Assembly (NCBI GenBank): GCA_026396495.1
Contig: JAPLWR010000104.1
Coordinates: forward strand, 9,968 to 16,330
Source of the DNA: Candidatus Magasanikiibacteriota bacterium
GTDB lineage: Bacteria > Patescibacteriota > Patescibacteriia > Magasanikbacterales > UBA10003
Length of the DNA stretch: 6,363 nt
Direction: 5' to 3'
Positions 6,174 to 6,363 of this stretch are shown piece after piece. Each line of letters starts with the position of its first letter. Positions within the stretch are counted from its first letter, which is position 1. The notes under the pieces are model-generated. The model did not search any database. It saw only the letters and a list, made by a program, of their open reading frames with translations, and was not told the DNA's origin. A program made the translations under genes and the position numbers.

Positions 6174-6194
6174 ACAAAAAGATTGGAACATCAA
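6166..6194 (-). promoter_or_regulatory. Leftward promoter of the regulator-mreB operon
   Basis: On the minus strand TTGATG (-35, 6194-6189), a 17-base spacer and TATACT (-10, 6171-6166). The predicted start near 6159 gives a leader of about 39 bases before the ATG at 6120 and rules out the upstream in-frame ATG at 6177. It probably drives all five genes down to the terminator, since no gap inside the operon exceeds 8 bases. Confidence 0.65.
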
Positions 6195-6227
6195 GCCGAT
6201 ACTTTTTATGAATTAAACTCGGTCTTT

Positions 6228-6363
6228 ATGATTGACAGACCGGAACTTAACACCTTCTTAGTCCAACCGCCTAATAAAGATAGGTCCCAAATTATTATTT
6301 TCTTGGGGCCGGCTATTCATGGTGGGCTAAATAAAGAAAGAATCTTCATCTTAGCAGAAGTAT
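6228..6363 (+). CDS. Unrecognised divergent gene, cut by right edge
   Basis: An ATG at 6228 opens a frame that remains open to the end of the window, giving 45 residues: MIDRPELNTFLVQPPNKDRS, followed by a hydrophobic strand IIIFLGPAIHGG and LNKERIFILAEV. I do not recognise the family, and no motif in this part gives a function. The mix of charged residues and short hydrophobic strands suggests a soluble alpha/beta protein. The frame is also open upstream, and a TTG at 6183 would add 15 residues (MEHQADTFYELNSVF); that start would be almost leaderless given the predicted transcription start near 6180, so the ATG is preferred. Neither start has a good Shine-Dalgarno. It shares its control region with the winged-helix gene. 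Confidence 0.6.
   Translation, partial: MIDRPELNTFLVQPPNKDRSQIIIFLGPAIHGGLNKERIFILAEV

Noticed and set aside
6121..6177. Start of the winged-helix gene at the ATG at 6177
   Set aside because: It lies upstream of the predicted transcription start, overlaps the promoter, and adds 19 Lys/Phe-rich residues that do not look like the family.

Overview
This is an AT-rich, tightly packed window that most resembles a Candidate Phyla Radiation (Patescibacteria) genome. The reasons are a DUF4012 single-pass membrane protein, a very short TsaB-like protein, a small winged-helix/nucleotidyltransferase-like regulator, a BcsA-like membrane GT2, intergenic gaps of 1 to 8 bases, and almost no Shine-Dalgarno sequences. 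The standard code (table 11) fits, with TAA or TGA stops and no need for TGA recoding. There is no rRNA or marker gene to place it more precisely, so the lineage is inference.

Layout from right to left, following transcription. A short divergent control region (about 6121-6227) has two well-formed sigma70-type promoters whose -10 boxes overlap. Rightward it reads into an unrecognised gene cut by the window edge (6228 to end). Leftward it reads into a five-gene minus-strand operon: winged-helix regulator (6120-5515), short TsaB-like protein (5513-5181), membrane glycosyltransferase GT2 (5177-3702), DUF4012 membrane protein (3693-2254) and mreB (2250-1281). The operon closes with a clear intrinsic terminator at 1240-1266. 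Beyond it, also on the minus strand, come a GT4 glycosyltransferase (1160-84) with its own weak candidate promoter, and the first 20 codons of a gene whose N-terminus looks like DNA polymerase III delta' (62 to the left edge).

The operon links polysaccharide synthesis or export (GT2), a surface-anchored protein (DUF4012) and the actin-like cell-elongation scaffold (MreB), so it is best read as a cell-envelope and shape cluster with its own small DNA-binding protein in first position. The adjacent GT4 fits the same theme.

The most unusual points are these. mreB is broken by an apparent out-of-frame deletion of roughly 38-41 bases just after residue 29, which splits the phosphate-1 motif from the rest of the protein. 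The GT4 looks short by about 15-20 residues in the linker between its two Rossmann domains. The regulator and the divergent gene share a bidirectional promoter with overlapping -10 boxes. A perfect 16-bp palindrome lies in the helix-turn-helix coding region. I see no mobile element, CRISPR array, tRNA or rRNA, and no stretch over 300 bases lacks a gene.
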